64,000 nucleotides of DNA from Nymphaea colorata (GCF_008831285.2 NC_045149.1:19795035-19859034); one strand, 5' to 3'. Shown: positions 23,874 to 39,700, counted from the stretch's first letter. Notes: generated from the letters alone by a model not told the origin. Numbers and translations are program-made.

Positions 23874-24476
23874 CTAGCGTATCTTGGAGCGGCATGCTAG
23901 TGATTTGCTGCTTCCGTTGATCGCTGGAAGAAAGAGCTGCAGCTGACATGATAGACGAGTATAGTACCTCAATGAATGAATTGCCCCTAGAGTCCAGCTT
24001 GTACGGGCCTGTCCATCGACAGTGAAGGTAATCAGGCTATTCCGGAGTTCTCCTTCAATCTCTCCCGCTGTGGCGTCATCGAGAGGAACTGGTGTTGAAG
24101 GAACAAAGTATTTCAGTTGATTGGTGCTGTTCGGAGAAACTTCGAAACGATCGGCTTCCAATCTTGCTACCATCGCACCGTGACATTTTAGAGACAGGTC
24201 GAGCTCAGAGAAGCTTACTTTTGCTTTGCTGTTCTCGTTCTCTGCAGCTAATATGATCGACATCTGAACCCCCAATTGCTGATACTGACTATAATCTAGT
24301 CTATCAAGGTGTGCATATGTGATGTTCATTGTGGGAACCTTTGGATGCATGACAATATATACAAAGAGGATAACAATCCCTGCAACTATCACAGCTGCAG
24401 CAATAATCGAACAGATGATGGCAATCAACCAAATGAAAGGGCTCGTCCTTTGACCAGCATCACGAGGCTTTGCCAT
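23874..24476 (-). CDS. NDR1/HIN1-like (NHL) LEA_2-domain membrane protein
   Basis: A single exon of 200 residues from the ATG at 24476; the frame is open further upstream to 24557, but the MAKPRD start matches family practice. A short basic cytosolic N-terminus precedes one hydrophobic helix at about residues 14-42 (FIWLIAIICSIIAAAVIVAG). The LEA_2 region follows, with a beta-rich pattern including a second half LKYFVPSTPVPLDD and the closing VDGQARTSWTLG, and candidate N-glycosylation sites (NIT at 51-53, NST, NGSS). The C-terminus has the SCQLQLFLP and CRSK pieces seen in one NHL subgroup. Family knowledge: NHL proteins are plasma-membrane anchored, often induced by pathogens or stress, with biochemical role unsettled. 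A GT donor-like sequence near 23965 would allow an alternative end, but the unspliced reading gives a family-like terminus. Which NHL member it corresponds to is not clear. Confidence 0.8.
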   Translation of the reverse strand: MAKPRDAGQRTSPFIWLIAIICSIIAAAVIVAGIVILFVYIVMHPKVPTMNITYAHLDRLDYSQYQQLGVQMSIILAAENENSKAKVSFSELDLSLKCHGAMVARLEADRFEVSPNSTNQLKYFVPSTPVPLDDATAGEIEGELRNSLITFTVDGQARTSWTLGAIHSLRYYTRLSCQLQLFLPAINGSSKSLACRSKIR

Positions 24477-25176
24477 TTGTGGCCAAGACTCAACTCCAGC
24501 ACCAGCAGCATAGATGGATAATAAAGTATGAAAGGAACCATGCTCCTGCTTGCACACCAGGAAGAAGAATGAAGCAAATTCAGTTGGTATCTCTGCAAGG
24601 AGAGAAGGAGTGCGAAGTTCTAGTTGAGGTTAGGTATCTTTTTTTGCTTGATAGAAAAGCTACCTATATTCCCTGGGTATTAAAGTTGGAAGGGAATGCC
24701 GTTTCTGCACTGCGTTGAGGTTAAGGAGATACCAAACTTGAAGCAATAGAACTCTTTGGGCTCAAAGTTACCAAGCTCTCCTTTTGCCTCCTTGCATAGA
24801 ATCCAATGTTAATTCCTTGATTCCTTGCTTGTTTCATTCCTGAGGCTAGCTGATATGTTTAACCCATTGAAGATAAGAGGAATGGCCGGAAACGGAGCGT
24901 TTGATGGCGGTGATCCATCGGGTTGCAGCATCCGTCCGATCTGTTCAGCTCGAACAGCTACGATCGAAACAGCCACTGCTTCCTATCCCTCTCTCACTCT
25001 CCCCCCTTCCTGACACATCCCTTAGGAGATTAGAATTCATCATTGGCATATCCAAAACTCGTCGAAGACGGGAAATTATCCAAGGCAGGATGCTTTGCTG
25101 ACCTTTTATTTTAGTCGTCGAATGGAACGGACCACACGGGCAAATCTAAATTGGAAAGAAATTAAGAACTCTGAAT
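24477..25176. other. NHL upstream region and spacer
   Basis: Contains the promoter side of the NHL gene. A plus-strand patch at about 24880-25020 is GC-richer with short open frames but no recognisable protein. Confidence 0.35.
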
Positions 25177-25700
25177 TTGTTTGGTGGCGTCTTACCAATC
25201 CGAAGTTGCAGAATTAGAATGCTTCCTATATACAGCTCCAATGATGGTAAAGGTTCCAATGGTGGTGCTTCCACCTACCTTTATTCGAGTTTTGTGAATT
25301 TCATGACAGCCGCCTCTGCAACCCTTCGCCGACAAGTTGAGAAACTCGACTGCGCCGTCGATCATCTCGCTGGAAGAAGGGAGTTGGTGACGATGAGGAG
25401 GAGAGAGCAGCAGAGGTCTTGAATACAGAAACCATGATTGTAGTGGTGATATGCTCATCCAAAAAGACGAATTGGACGATTTGTTATGTTCCGGTGGTTT
25501 GGGAACAAACGGTTCAAAAAAATCTGAGGTTGGTGTTGCTGCAAATGGAGCTCCATATGAGAATGGAAGCTTGGAGCAAATGGACCAGGCTTTCAGTTCC
25601 GCAGAACGGGAACAACTTCCTGCAAGCACGGCACGCCCACTTTGATTGTGAAAGGTAGTTCTGAAAGATATAAAACAAGTTGCAGGAAAAAAAAAAAGGA
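25177..25700 (+). pseudogene. Frameshifted coding-like remnant, possible processed pseudogene
   Basis: One frame reads ...YLYSSFVNFMTAASATL and then RRQVEKLDCAVDHLAGRREL before a stop at 25420. The adjacent frame, open from at least 25415, continues with LEYRNHDCSGDMLIQKDELDD and goes on to a stop at 25645. The two halves have the same protein-like composition (amphipathic helix, then acidic and Ser/Gly-rich tail) and join naturally if one base has been gained or lost between 25394 and 25419. An oligo(A) run (25685-25696) follows the stop by 40 bases. This suggests a retrocopy or a decayed gene. I do not recognise the family. A real intron across the shift was considered, but the available GT...AG is only about 12 bases. 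Confidence 0.4.
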
Positions 25701-28241
25701 GAACGGAAAAATAAATCATCAGATGACGCATGGTGCATCCATTTGATTGAGCAGAAAAGCATCTCAAAATGCATACTGTTTACTGTCCGTTTTTAATTGA
25801 AAAAGAAAAAAAAAACTTGGCAAGTTAACGAACACAGGAGATGTTAGACAGATCAGATCACCAGCAAACAGTTCACTTGATTAATACAATCACCAAGGAG
25901 GTACTTGTTAAAGCTACGGATCGTCTCAGGGAAAAATAGGTTCACTGAAGCCACTGGCAGTCTGAATTCGAAGTCATATTATACGCGTAAGTTGTAGTGA
26001 GCAAACCAGAAGGTGATGGGTAACACAAAACAAGCAAAGAAAAGGACATTGAAGCCAATATAATAATTGGAAGTTCATCTATTAAAGCCCACATGTTTCA
26101 CTGATTATCTTGAACACAGTTTATATGTTTACATAGCTTGGGATAAACTGATTCATTGCTTACTGATAATGAACACCACGAGGTTTACTTGTAATTCTGG
26201 AATTGAAAAAAAGAACATTCCCCGGTTGAAACCATACAGTGTGTCCTCTACAGGTCCTCGAGTCCCCACCAATTAGTTACCATCCTTGCGTAATATGAAG
26301 AAAGAGTTGTAAACCAGCAGTTTCGTCAAAACTTCTACTGGTCGATCAATTCATTTTGACACAATTTCCCCAATTAAATAGTCTTACCAACTTGACAATA
26401 TTAACAGCTACGCAGCTCTTGTGGCATGTCCACGGAATCTTCATTCGCACATCTAACCATTTAAAGTGCAAAGAACTAGTATCTTCATAGAACGAAATGG
26501 CACATCTTTTTCACTTTATATTCCCTAAGCAAGATAATAACATATTAGCCATTTCATGTCCACCATGATACACATTAGTTGTCTACTAAATCCAACAATT
26601 CAAAGAGAACACCGCCTTTCTGTGCAGTCCCATCCTTGAGATGAAAACAAGGACACCACAAGCTGACAGAAAACAATTTTTTCATAGTTTCCTTAAGTAT
26701 AAAATTGGCAATAACCAATTTCCTTGCAAAACAAGTTTGGCTTGGGAAGGATACGAGTATTAACAGGCAAAACGACATTAATATGAGTATTCCACTGATG
26801 TACACAGCAACATCACGATCAACAGACATTTGCACAGATTTTACAACCTCGAGGGTCGTAGTAACTGCATTACATCAAAACCTTTCGCGACATCTAGTTT
26901 TGGAGAAATGCATCAATGGGACAGGAGGTGGTGTTGAAATTAGCAAAATGGAGTTCTGAAAGTACTGCATTAATCTCCATCTGCATAAACACCACAAAAA
27001 AAGAAGTGGCAGCCAATATGTTTTGCTAAATATAAGCTCAATTGGTTTTGTGAGGATAAGAAGGTGGTCCAGATAAGAAGGTGGTCCACATACCTTGGTG
27101 ACACGAATGTGGAATCTACGTTCAGTTCATAAAAGAAATATGGCAGTCTGACATTTATAGGTGTGTTAGCTAAAATTTGTAAAATATAACCGCAATTTAT
27201 GTCAACATAGAATTACATAGTGAGAAAAGTAGCCTTTGTCAGGCAATGCTAGCTTATATAAGCATAAAAAGGTACATATAAGATGCATGAAGTTAAAACC
27301 AGAATATAGAAAAATTAAAGGATAGCTAATGGACAGTAGCTTTTATCCAACCATTGTCCAGGCAAGTATGGTATATGCACAAGTGATGGTTTTTCAAGAA
27401 ACCTTCTTTCATAATTTATTCATGAAAAAATTCTGTTTTTTCAAAATTTTGGCACTCACGCTATTGAAAATTCAAAAATTGACTATTCAGTTCGCACATC
27501 TTGGCTTTTGTATCTTTGTGTTGGGGATCAATAATTATTGAACAGATTTTTCCTATACATGTGAAAGCACAATTAAGCATCAGCTTAAGATTTGCCTGCA
27601 AGACAAATGCATAATACGTGTATTGTAGTTCACCCGCACGCAAAAGTGGACCTACCCTCTCTCTCTCTGTCTCTCTTTTTTCAAAAGGAGATGATGGTTG
27701 ACCCCTTTTGTTTATGTGTGCATCTCTGCGTGTTGTGTCTGTCATGCTATTTGTGGGCTTCAAACTTTAACAGGTGCGGATAGAAGCTAAGCGCAGATGA
27801 AGAAACACACTGAATTTTGAAAATTTCAGTTTTCAGAGTTTCGGCACTATGAATACGCTATATATTGAAAGTCAGAAATTGATAAGTAAAGCAAAACAAA
27901 AATGATAACACTGTCTAAAGGCTCGTTTTGAATATGGAGAGAAGTTACGAAGAAAAAAAAAGGACAAGAAAAGGAAAACCATACGCTTTGTTACAGAGTC
28001 CCCATTGTAAAGAAAAGTCTGATAAATGCTGTTTAGTCAAGAGGGCAATCCATACGCAGACTTAAATTTTTTACTGCTACTCTCAAGTGGGCTTAGTGGG
28101 CAATCCATTCTCTCACCCAATTCACATGGGATCACAGTCGTACTCCAAAAAATTTAGGGGTGATGCGGAGAGTGAGAGGGAGGAAAGGGGGAATGGGTCG
28201 AGTGATGCAGAGAGAGTAAGACAAAGTGAGAGAGAAGGAAA
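25701..28241. other. Intergenic, no recognised gene
   Basis: AT-rich with a pyrimidine-rich patch (27650-27680). Open frames here are short and do not resemble proteins. Confidence 0.45.
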
Positions 28242-28303
28242 GGGAGGGATGGGGGCGGGGAGAGAGCGAATGAAGAGTGGGAGGAAAGGGGGGTGGGGAT
28301 GGG
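28242..28303 (+). other. Two adjacent G-quadruplex-type tracts in a purine-rich block
   Basis: GGGAGGGATGGGGGCGGGG at 28242-28260 and a second set at 28279-28303 with G runs of 3, 6, 4 and 3. Both lie in a 300-bp block (28140-28460) that is almost entirely purine on the plus strand. Confidence 0.8.
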
Positions 28304-28503
28304 TTAGAGGGAGACGCTGAGAGAGAGGCGCTTACCTGTGGACGACTAACGGCTTACATGCTCGGGATGATGGGCGATGTCGGCGACGTCGACAGGGTGG
28401 GGGAAGGAGAGAGGGAGATGAAGGGGGAAATAGGACAAGTCGGGGAAAGGGGGAGAAGCCCATTTGTGAAAGCTATAGTTTTTAATATTGAAATATATTT
28501 TTT

Positions 28504-28505
<2 letters not shown>

Positions 28506-28598
<93 letters not shown>
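28506..28598. repeat. Compound microsatellite (TA)n(GA)n
   Basis: About 39 bp of TA (28506-28544) followed immediately by about 53 bp of GA (28545-28598). Confidence 0.95.
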
Positions 28599-28599
<1 letters not shown>

Positions 28600-30663
28600 A
28601 TTCAATTTAACATGAAAATAAGAAGGAAAAGATGACTGTCATTTTAGTAATCTAATATATATATATGTTTTATTAGATATGAGTATTTTTAAATGAGTGC
28701 TTTCCATGAGTGCAATCACTTAAAAAAAAAATAGAGGAGAGCGCCCAAAAAGTTCTCAATATCATGTCTACCCTCATTTATTTCAACAGAAAATTAACAA
28801 GCAACAATTCAAGTTACAATCAATGTATGCAAATGAGAGATTTCATCATCAAGTGCAAGAATAGTGCAACATTTAATAGTGACAATAAGTCATGCATAAT
28901 TATGCACATTCATGCAATGTTTATTATTTATTGGCATACTTATCCACATGCACATACACAATAAGCATGCAAATATGTCTACATATTCAGATCCAGATCC
29001 AATTTTATCAATACTTGATATGGTTCAACTTAGCTTAGATATACGTGGTGTCGTCGAACTAGTAAAACTAGGACTAAGTTTGGATCCGATTCAAGTTCAT
29101 TAATAATAACAAATGTGAATCTAGGATCATTTCTTGTTAGTTGGGAGTTTTCTGTCATAATCCCTCTTAAGTAACATTTCAAAATCTGTTTGTTAAGGAT
29201 TTCAAATCCGAATTTTTAAAAGTTAAAACGGGGGAAAACGTATTTTTACATACTTCAAAACACTCCTTTCAAAACTTTAAAAACAGAAAAAGGGTCTCTG
29301 TCCTCTTTCTGAAATTATTTTTCTGAAACTGAGGTGGGACACGAGTTTTAATATTATAATAGCATTTATGAAAAGATTTATAAATTAGTGGGGTGAAATT
29401 GAAAATCTTTTAATGAGGTATAAGTACCCCTTGTTCTCCAGTGTTGATCTTTTCTTCACTTTTACGTTCTCTCTCCCCTCTGTTCTGTCTCTCAACTTCC
29501 GGAATCCGAACTCCCAATCACCACGGAGGGTTCCCAATTCCAGCTCCGGTCACCACCGGCGTACGGAGGGCGACCTTCGTCCTCCGGCGGCTGCCTCGCC
29601 ACGATACAGGTGGCTGTCTCTCTCTCTCTCTAACTTATTTTTCTTAATTTTTCATTCTTCCCCCCTTTAAGAGTTTGGCCGGTGGAATAAGCAGCGGCAG
29701 CCTCCGGCAACTTCCGGTCACCACCAAGGACTGACAGCACCGGCATGGCCGAATCCAAGATATGCCCCTTATTTCTGTCGTTATTATTTATTTATTTACT
29801 TACTCATTTATTAATTTTGAAGCAGGGCAGAGGGTTTCACGTTTGCACAGTGAACCCATGCATAGGGCAGGGATGCTCTGCCCTTCCTGCAAGCTGTGCG
29901 GTAAATGGAAAAATCTGAGTGGAATAATGCAAAAGCAAATAAGGGAGTACGATGAAGGCAAGGGGGAAAAAAAAATGCAAGAAAGCGAGACAGACTAAGA
30001 TTCTAGCAGCGAGATTTGCTTTCTTTCTTTTTTAATATAAATAGATGAATCCGGTAGGCAGAGGATACTCTGCCGTGTTCAGAAGGAGGCATCCGAGCTG
30101 CCTCCTGTTCTTCCCTATGCAATTGTATGTATATAAATCTTACTATTCTTGTTTCTTTGAAACATGTATATGCCACAGTATCGTATCTAGTTGAGCTGCT
30201 GAGTATGTGTGTGTCAAAGCATTATGAGTCTAAAGGGAAGAAAGCACAATGAAGAAAACGAAGAGAGAAAAAATTGTGTTCTCTCTCTCATTGCGCTCTC
30301 TTTTTAAAATGTTTAAGACAGTCATTTCTTTCCTTAATAATCCCTCTCAGAATGGTATGCCGGCTAAACGCGGAGAAAACCGCTACTAACATTTATCGAA
30401 ATTAAATTTCTTTAATCATGAAATTTAATATTATCATTTATTAATTTATTATCATTATTTTATTTCTGGTTGAAAGCGTACATAGGGGTTACAGTTTCTG
30501 TCCTCCAGGACGACTAGTTTTTCTTATTATCAATGTCATAAATGTGCCAGTATGCCCTCTTAACTTTGATGATGTTGGTGCATGCTGCTATTTATTGCAT
30601 CGTGTAGCTAACTCACTTTATCTACATCACAGGACGTTTGTTGCTGGATCGTAGTTTACTGAA
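28599..30663. other. Spacer and likely 5' leader of the ASG1-like gene
   Basis: 28600-29400 is AT-rich without genes. From about 29440 the plus strand becomes CT-rich and GC-richer, and GATACAG|GTGGCTG at 29602-29615 looks like a splice donor for a leader intron, with a possible acceptor ACATCACAG at 30624-30632, just before the coding start. This would make a non-coding first exon near 29430-29608. It is inferred from composition and splice words only. Confidence 0.35.
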
Positions 30664-30681
30664 ATGGAGATCGAATCGTGA
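30664..30681 (+). promoter_or_regulatory. Five-codon upstream ORF before the ASG1-like start
   Basis: ATG GAG ATC GAA TCG TGA ends five bases before the main ATG at 30687. The main ATG has A at -3 and G at +4, a strong context. If the leader includes this segment, ribosomes would meet the short frame first and have to leak or reinitiate. Confidence 0.6.
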
Positions 30682-30686
30682 CCAGA

Positions 30687-32956
<2,270 letters not shown>

Positions 32957-35900
32957 TCCGGTGGGGACATTTATGACGCGTCCTGACTTTTGTCTCTATT
33001 TCTTTCATTCTGGTGGTATGGCATCACTCTTGATGGATTATTGAGCTTCACTTCACTAGGCTATGACACTCTATCTGTGTCTTGCATTGGTGTTCTCTAA
33101 CAAATACCAATTCAAAGTATGTTGTGGTAGAAACCGTGCCAAGACCACCAGAATGCGTGCGGGACCGTGGTTCACGTTGTATTCTGTGTTGTTAACGAGT
33201 GTGAAATGAAATATGTGTTGTACATTTAGCTATTGTACTTTTGTACAGTAATTTTTTGTTTCTGTATGACTAGAGAGAACTTAGAATGATTGTTTCTCGT
33301 TTTCCCATTTCCAAGTGCATGAAAGCTCTCTTTTCTTCCATCCCTGCCAATTTGTGCATTACATATGATGGAATTGCAACAAATATCTCAAAGTAACTAC
33401 AAATCGTCTAAATCTTCACAGTTCCGCGACTTTTTTTCAAAATCACCTCTTTCTCTGGAGCATAGGTCCAAAGTTTCTCCAATGCTCTTTGGAAAATGAT
33501 CATTCTAACGGACATTTTCTTAAAGTGGTATTCCAGACGCTATTCTTATTTCTAATCCATTGAGAAATTTGTGGTTCCAATGCAAAATAAAATCGCGATG
33601 GTCCGATGGATCATGTCCCCATTTGAAAACTGGAAAGGGAAAAGAGTTATTTAGTCGTTCTTCTTTCCAACTGAAGTCGAACCCAAGGGGTTGGCTAACG
33701 TTTTTGTCTTTATTCTTTTCTGCTGTAGCTCTTTCGTTTTCTGGGCAGTTGCCAGTCCTTGTTTTTTGGTTATGGGGCTGTTACTCTTGAATGACTTGGC
33801 CTGTTCCCCTGTTTTGGATCTTCTTCGGCTGATGCATCGCATCCTGTACATATCTTTTTTTTGTGATCAATATCAGGGAGGTTCCTCCCAGCAGTTCCTT
33901 TGATGGAAAAAAAAAAAAAAAGTGTCTCATCTTTTCCTTTCCTTTCCGGGTTGAATTGAACTGCCCTTGTATGTCCATTGCTCTAATTTGTATGCTTTTC
34001 TTTTCCTTTGAAGGGTTGTAAGCGTATTATGGTAGGGAGATGCTTAGCAACTTTAAATAAAACCCTTCTGGTATGCTTTCTGCAGAGCGAATATGCGACT
34101 ACAGGTTTTCAATTTGGTGGTCCTGAATATTTTGGTGTAATTTCTGTGAAGGCATGGGTGCTCTTCACTGCTTGCTAGGCGTGAAGCTTTGAAGGCTGGA
34201 CATGATTGAGGCACCGAACGTGTGTGCTAACTTCCACTGTAAAATCAATAGGCACACTCTGGTACGTGTTGATCGGGTTGAACATAAATAACGCCTGTCT
34301 GTACTTGAAGACAGAACTGTGGGTTATCACCTGCACCTCCCCAAAATTGAGAGGCCATGTGACTAATGGCTATCCGCATCATCCACATACCATTATTGTC
34401 ATTATTGACCCTTCACAGTTTGATCATAGGATTATTCTTTTATTTAGGAAGTTGGGTGATGATGATTCCTCCTGGGACCTACTTATGTGAATAAAAGCAA
34501 ACACTGACTTGAATAGAAAAACAAGACCACGTTGTTGAGATGGAAAAATAAGTGTCCTCGAGCTTTTTTTTCTCTGACCTACCACTTAGGGCAGGCACAG
34601 CCTATGATAGGAAAAGTTTATGGCAATCATTTAAGACTAACTTATTCTTCATGTATTCTGAGTAGTGGAAGAACACGGGGAAGTTTGGTAGGAATTCATG
34701 AAAGTCAATCGTTAAAAATTATAGAAAAGTTGGACTTGTAGTTTTAAATTGAAATTGCTCATAAGTTGCCAAATGAAAAGAGCCACTACTGTGTTTAATG
34801 GATAAACCAACATTCTAAGAGGCTTTATCAAATAAAGAAGTAGGTGATCGCATACCTAAGTTCCTGGGAACATAGTGCTCCGGAGGATGACAAACGACTG
34901 TGACATGATGGACCTTCATCCTTCCTGTAATGTGTTTTGTTCCTTTTGGACTTAGGTAAGTGGGGTCTGATCCCATCATATTTAGAAGGAACGTCGATGT
35001 TTCGGATACAATTTTAAATTCGATTGGAATCTGAATGCAAGTACTTGTATTTAATGTGGCAGCTAGTTGGATTCAAACTTGGTACAGGATTTTTTCATCT
35101 AATGTGATAAATATGCTGACGGGGGTATGAATCTGATTAGCATTCAAGATATCCTTTTCCAATTTTGTATGATTTGAATTTGAGCCCCGACCTTCAGTCC
35201 GATTGTACAATACCCGAATACTCAGAAGCCGTAATAGTTTTTAAACGGTAAAGATTCTACAGCAATGGCAATAAAATATTTGAATCCTTTGAATTTACAT
35301 GCTCCTCTAATTGTCTTTGATCCGCTAACTTAATTTGTACAGGCGTTTTGTCCTTTTTATATTAATTAAAAAATATATACAGGAAACAGATTTTAACATC
35401 TGGTTAAGAAAGCAGATCAGATTCAGATTTAAGAAATGGCATTCAATTGGATTTAGATTTAGATAATATCCAATTGTATTCAGATTTAGTTTGATATAAA
35501 TTGACCTTGCAAGGGCCAGTCCTTTTTTCTCTGCGCCGCTTTACCCAGGAAGGAAAATGAGCGGGCAATAATGGTGGGACGTGAGAGCACCCGATGTCAT
35601 TCCAACCTCAAACTGTGGAATCGTCTTGCTCCATATGTACTGGGATTTTTCAAGAGACATGGTCCAAGCCCAAGGAATCAATGAAAAGGCAGAAGCAAAA
35701 GAAATGTTAGACCGACATTCGCATGTTCAACGAGTCGAGCCATCTCGAGATCGACTCGAACTTGCTCGGTTAAACTCAACTTGTAAGTTAAACAAGTCGA
35801 GTTCAAGCTTAACTAATAACTCATAACTCAAGTTTGTAAACAAGATGAGTTAAGTTTGGCAACTCGGCTGCTCGTTGTGCTTCCCTACGCTTCCCTACCC

Positions 35901-36741
35901 GCACTGGTCAGTGCATCTGTTTTGTCCTAAATCTAATGTTTCATCCATTTTGAAACTTGGTTTTTAACATATTGTAATACGAATCAGAGTTGGTTTTAAA
36001 AGTCGAATTCCGCTGTAAATTTGAAAAATGGATTCTGATTGTGAATTCAGATTCGAAATCAGACATGATAGAGACTTTTATGGAGATTTGATTCATCTGA
36101 ATTGATAAGTCCAAGGAGTTCGATCACAAGGACCGTCAACGAGCACCCCCACGGCATCTTGCACGAAAAGAAAAATAAATAAATACTTACTATTATACAA
36201 AATTTGATGGATAGCTGAAATATCCTTAAATTTTTTTATGTTCTCCCTCAAACATATACAATTCCGACGCAAGGAAGAAAAAAATAACAATGCAATTTAT
36301 ACATAGTGCTGCAAAATATATGAGCAGGCAGCGATTCAATACACGTGACAAGAAAATCCTAAAAGAAAGAAAAGTTGCACAAATTCTCGACTCATGACAA
36401 TGGAGGTTAATTTGTTTCTACCACCAGTTAATGACAATGCTAGATATTTAGAAGCTCGTGGAACGATGTGCACATCACAGGTCTAAGAACAGGCTGTCCC
36501 CACAAGGTAATAAATTTCAACCACCACCAAGATGCAAAACCTGTAGAAGGAAGGGCTTAGCCACGGGTAAATGGGAGACGAAGTGTCAAAATGAGAATTT
36601 GTCCATGCATCTGATCATTGCATGCAATAGGATCAACTTTAATCAAGGGAATTAACACCAAGTCACATTCAAGAAATTGATGGCAGGAAGACAGCAGGAA
36701 GGATGAAATACCAGATTATTAACAGGCAAGTAGAATGTTCT
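32957..36741. other. Intergenic spacer between the convergent ASG1-like and RPC5 genes
   Basis: 32957-33300 is likely ASG1-like 3' untranslated sequence. The second copy of the dispersed repeat lies at 34425-34857. GAGTCGAG-rich remnants lie at 35716-35870, and GATTCAGATT-type degenerate repeat at 35000-35520 and 35930-36100. No gene recognised. Confidence 0.45.
34425..34857. repeat. Dispersed repeat, copy 2 (partner at 22805-23222)
   Basis: Same orientation as copy 1 and about 11.6 kb away. It contains an extra A/T-rich insertion of about 20-30 bp relative to copy 1 around 34510-34570. No coding frame is shared. Confidence 0.75.
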
Positions 36742-39700
36742 TTATGGTGGCTTCCCATCGCCTGATTTCATCATCCAAGCATTGCCCACTGAGACGCAGA
36801 GCTCGTTCATGACCTATCCGAAGTAAGAGTACATCGATTGGGTGTGAAAAACTTAGAAAACATTACATCGACAAGCATTCACTAACAAGAGAACATCTAT
36901 ATACCCCAAAGCTTGAAACGGCATCTCTCAAACTTTACAAAATTTTCCCATAAAAATATGAAATGTCTATAATAATGGAATAATTTCAAAGAATACCAAC
37001 ATAAATGTTCAAACAAACATGTAATGCCATCTGAAAATATGATGAATTCATGAATTTGAGTACCTAAATTTATATTAGCAAAAAAAATACTACACAAAAC
37101 AATGGTCAATTACTAGTGAACGAAACAACTTGATAAGACCAATGCACACCCAATGCAAGAACTCAATCCTGTGAACCCAAGAAAAATTGCAAGTGCCTAC
37201 ACACTTGTTGGTCTTGGCAGTCCCCCCAGGCAGTGGTATTAGGAACCATTTTAGTATATGAACATTCATTTTCAAGATTTGAAAAAAGGAGCAGAAAGGT
37301 AAAACTCAACTAATGTGTGTATCAAATGCATGTGGTTCAATAAACAAAACATGTACAAAATAACAGTAACTTCATCTCAAGGAACAAGCTCCTATACAAT
37401 TTTGAAGTTCCAACCTACATTTAGATACTGTTTGGTGCATGCCTAGTAAGGTTGTGCATCCACAAAATGTGAGCTGATTGCTGCTTCAGATTTACAAAGT
37501 ATCTGTCTTTCACCCCATCCCGGTGAACAGTAACTTCATCTCAAGGAACAAGCTCCTATACAATTTTGAAGTTCCAACCTACATTTAGATACTGTTTGGT
37601 GCATGCCTAATAAGCTTGTGCATCCACAAAATGTGAGCTGATTGCTGCTTCAGATTTACACAGTATCTGTCTTTCACCCCATCCCGGTGACTTCCTCTAA
37701 GGAACAAGCTCCCAGGCACTCCAAAGGTAAAATTTTATAGGGGTATGCTACGATCTCTTAGCAATCCATTAGTGTCTCTTAAGAAATTTTACATCAAAAG
37801 ACTGCTTTCCACATTTAACAAATGAATTTAATACCTCGATAAAACTTAAGCAACATCCTTAAGACTCAAGAATTATGAGTAGGTGCATGTCCCAGTAGGT
37901 CAGTACCAACAGAGAGATGAGAATATCTTTAATATAATGCACCACCACTTTATTCACAAACTCAAGTGATGACCACCTAGTGCCATAGCATCCATAAGAA
38001 GCAAAAAATACTAATTCTGCCCATCTAATGCTGCTTAATAATTTGAATAGAACACTTTTCTTGTAAATAAATGGACCAATAGATGCAGACAATGAAAAAC
38101 TCCCATCTTTCCTGCACCATATTAACCAAATGTCAGGACCTAAGGAAAATGAAGCACTTCAGATGTACAAAGATAAATGCATTCTCAAGAAATTCTGAAT
38201 GATGTACTCCCGGCTTACAAAAATAAAAATGTACGTGCAAGTTTAATGTTAAGCCAGAGCCTGGGAAGAAAGTAATCTCACTATAGGAAGCAACCTCATG
38301 CAAGACCAGTTTTTTTATTTTTGCTAAGGTCCTGAATATTAGTTCATGTACAAAATCAATGGTAATGGACCTACAGAGGTTAGATCAAGGCTATGTCCCT
38401 CCTAGAAATGAGGATTGGTATCAACATGCTCGATTCTTTGAGCGCAAGCATATGTTATAAAATGGATTCATCATTGATCACACCAGTATCACTGCAGCTC
38501 CAAGTTAGCAAAGAGGATTCTAGTAGAGATCAAATCTGTCGCCTGAAGTTGCCATGCCCCACGAAGCACTGTGACTTTATCCTCAAAAGCCCCTTCATTG
38601 ACAAGCGTTTTATATGGAAATTCAACTGAAGAAGGGCCACCAAAGTCAAATTCCTTTTATTGAAGATCTAAACCTGAAGGACTCCAGCAACTAGTAGCAT
38701 CACTTTAGTAGGCCTATCCATTTCATGCCTACCATGCATCAAATGTCAGTCTAGCTTTTCTGGTCAAGGATGTAAGGTGAACAAAACCCTGTGGTTTTGT
38801 TGTAACTAGAAATCTCAGGGTGTGGGTGGGCCACCGGGCTACTGAATAGCAATCAAGAAGAACGATAAACATAACTATGAAAAAAGAAAGAGTAGGGCCT
38901 TAAAATATTTAAAGAAAAAAGAAAAAAACAAAGAAAGAGTACAATGTTTCCAGATTTTGCAGGTTTGTTCACAGTTCATACACATATCCTTCCTCTAACT
39001 ACGCTAACCTTGTTATATATAGGTCTTGGAACTTCCACATTGCAATGCATTTTGAAAGCTTCAAGCGTTTCTATCTTCTTTACTTTAGCATTGGGTCCTC
39101 TGGCCTTTAAGAGCTTGATAACAAATCTCCTGCCAAAAACAAGCCAGAGAATGAAACAAGAAATACTAATCAACCAATAATAAAATGACAATAACAGTAA
39201 CAATAACAAAAACGAAAATAGTACTAACACTACTAAGAAAATAATACTAACATTACTGATATTGATAATAAAGAAGAAATTAGATCAATGGTACCTAAAC
39301 TCATCACATGGGTCATTCAATGATTCCAAGACATAGACACCATTGATCTCAACAGCAACTGTACTTAGAATAGACTGCAGTTCTGAATTGGGTACAGAGG
39401 AGGCAACACGTGCAGCAGCAACCACTAGCTCGGAATTATGCTTAGGATGAGTAGTTCTAGAAATGGCCATTTCTCGCAATCCCTGCCTAAGCAGCTGTAA
39501 GCTGCAGAATAGATGGTTACTTACGCCAATAGTATCAGCATTACAGCAAAAAAAATTACAAAGAATGAGAACAGAGCGGAACTAATACTTAATTCATTTA
39601 CTAAATGAAGAAGCCACAATTGCCAATTTCACCAGATATCACACCAAAAATATACAAGACAGTCAACCTGTTATATTGTGAAGCCATGCTGCCCAAGTTA

